Assembly: GCA_963545585.1 (NCBI GenBank)
Contig: CAUUKX010000128.1
Span: 1 to 5,085 of the forward strand
Source of the DNA: W11650 sp963545585
GTDB lineage: Bacteria > Bacillota > Clostridia > Lachnospirales > Vallitaleaceae
Reading direction: 5' to 3'
Length of the DNA stretch: 5,085 nt
Shown: piece by piece, positions 5,048-5,085 of the stretch
Layout of the letters: the number at the start of each line of letters is the position of its first letter
Numbering within the stretch: the first letter of the stretch is position 1
Notes under the pieces: generated by a model
The model's database searches: none
What the model saw: the letters and a program-made list of their open reading frames with translations, nothing else
Told to the model about the DNA's origin: nothing
Program-made: the position numbers and the translations under genes

Positions 5048-5085
5048 TACTATGAAAATTCCGGAGTTTTGAATTTATCCCGTCC

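Larger units (their letters stand above)
4861..5049 (-). pseudogene. C-terminal remnant resembling an FGGY-family carbohydrate kinase
   Basis: An open stretch of 62 codons plus a TAG stop (4861-4863), bounded upstream by an in-frame TAG at 5050-5052. The middle, IFLPDMERHKIYRRIYQEVF and on through GIYGRLAPLY, resembles the C-terminal end of FGGY sugar kinases (pattern F-x-P-D-x-x-x-H-x-x-Y followed by Y-x-x-V-Y/F-x-x-x-Y-x-x-L-x-P-L-Y). That domain sits at the extreme C-terminus of a protein of about 500 residues, and the tail here (IRKGVRKGIDKAGGNG) ends normally. The last 12 codons before the upstream stop (towards the window edge) do not resemble a kinase in any frame, so a deletion or rearrangement fits better than a simple frameshift. 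The catalytic parts are absent from the window. The match is by memory of the family, so an intergenic repeat or a small unrelated ORF is still possible. Confidence 0.45.

Noticed and set aside
1..5085. CRISPR array, tRNA, rRNA, insertion sequence or large repeats
   Set aside because: No regularly spaced repeats, tRNA cloverleaf signatures, rRNA motifs, transposase frames or long terminal inverted repeats were seen.

Overview
The window looks like chromosomal DNA from a low-to-mid GC Bacillota, most likely class Clostridia (a Lachnospiraceae/Eubacteriales-type organism). The evidence is the gene order ireB-ruvX-DUF1292-fur-rnj-ylbF-mltG, strong GGAGG-type ribosome binding sites, frequent TTG/GTG starts and an RNase J of Bacillus J1 size. 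I cannot name the genus.

All recognised genes lie on the minus strand, so transcription runs from right to left. From the right edge: (1) 4861-5085 holds a short open stretch resembling the C-terminal end of an FGGY-family sugar kinase, with an in-frame stop just upstream; it looks like a remnant. (2) 4698-4860 is non-coding and carries the best promoter candidate (-10 TATGAT with a TG extension, at 4772-4777), overlapped by small inverted repeats of TGATA/TTATC type. (3) 1-4697 is a tightly packed seven-gene run: ireB (4437-4697), ruvX (3972-4394), a DUF1292 acidic protein (3674-3961), a Fur-family regulator (3150-3611), RNase J (1399-3081), a YlbF-family protein (1029-1379) and mltG (983 down to the left edge, lacking only its C-terminal end). 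Gaps between genes are 42, 10, 62, 68, 19 and 45 nt, with no convincing terminator, so this is probably one transcription unit.

The set is a housekeeping operon. IreB is a target of the PASTA-kinase cell-envelope signalling pathway, and MltG cuts nascent peptidoglycan glycan strands. RNase J and YlbF both belong to mRNA maturation and decay. RuvX is a YqgF-fold nuclease linked to rRNA processing. Fur is a metal-responsive repressor. No new system is evident. The points worth a second look are three non-ATG starts fixed by strong Shine-Dalgarno sequences (two TTG, one GTG), hairpins in all four longer intercistronic gaps, Fur-box-like repeats over the operon promoter, and the kinase remnant at the right edge where many Clostridia would have alaS.
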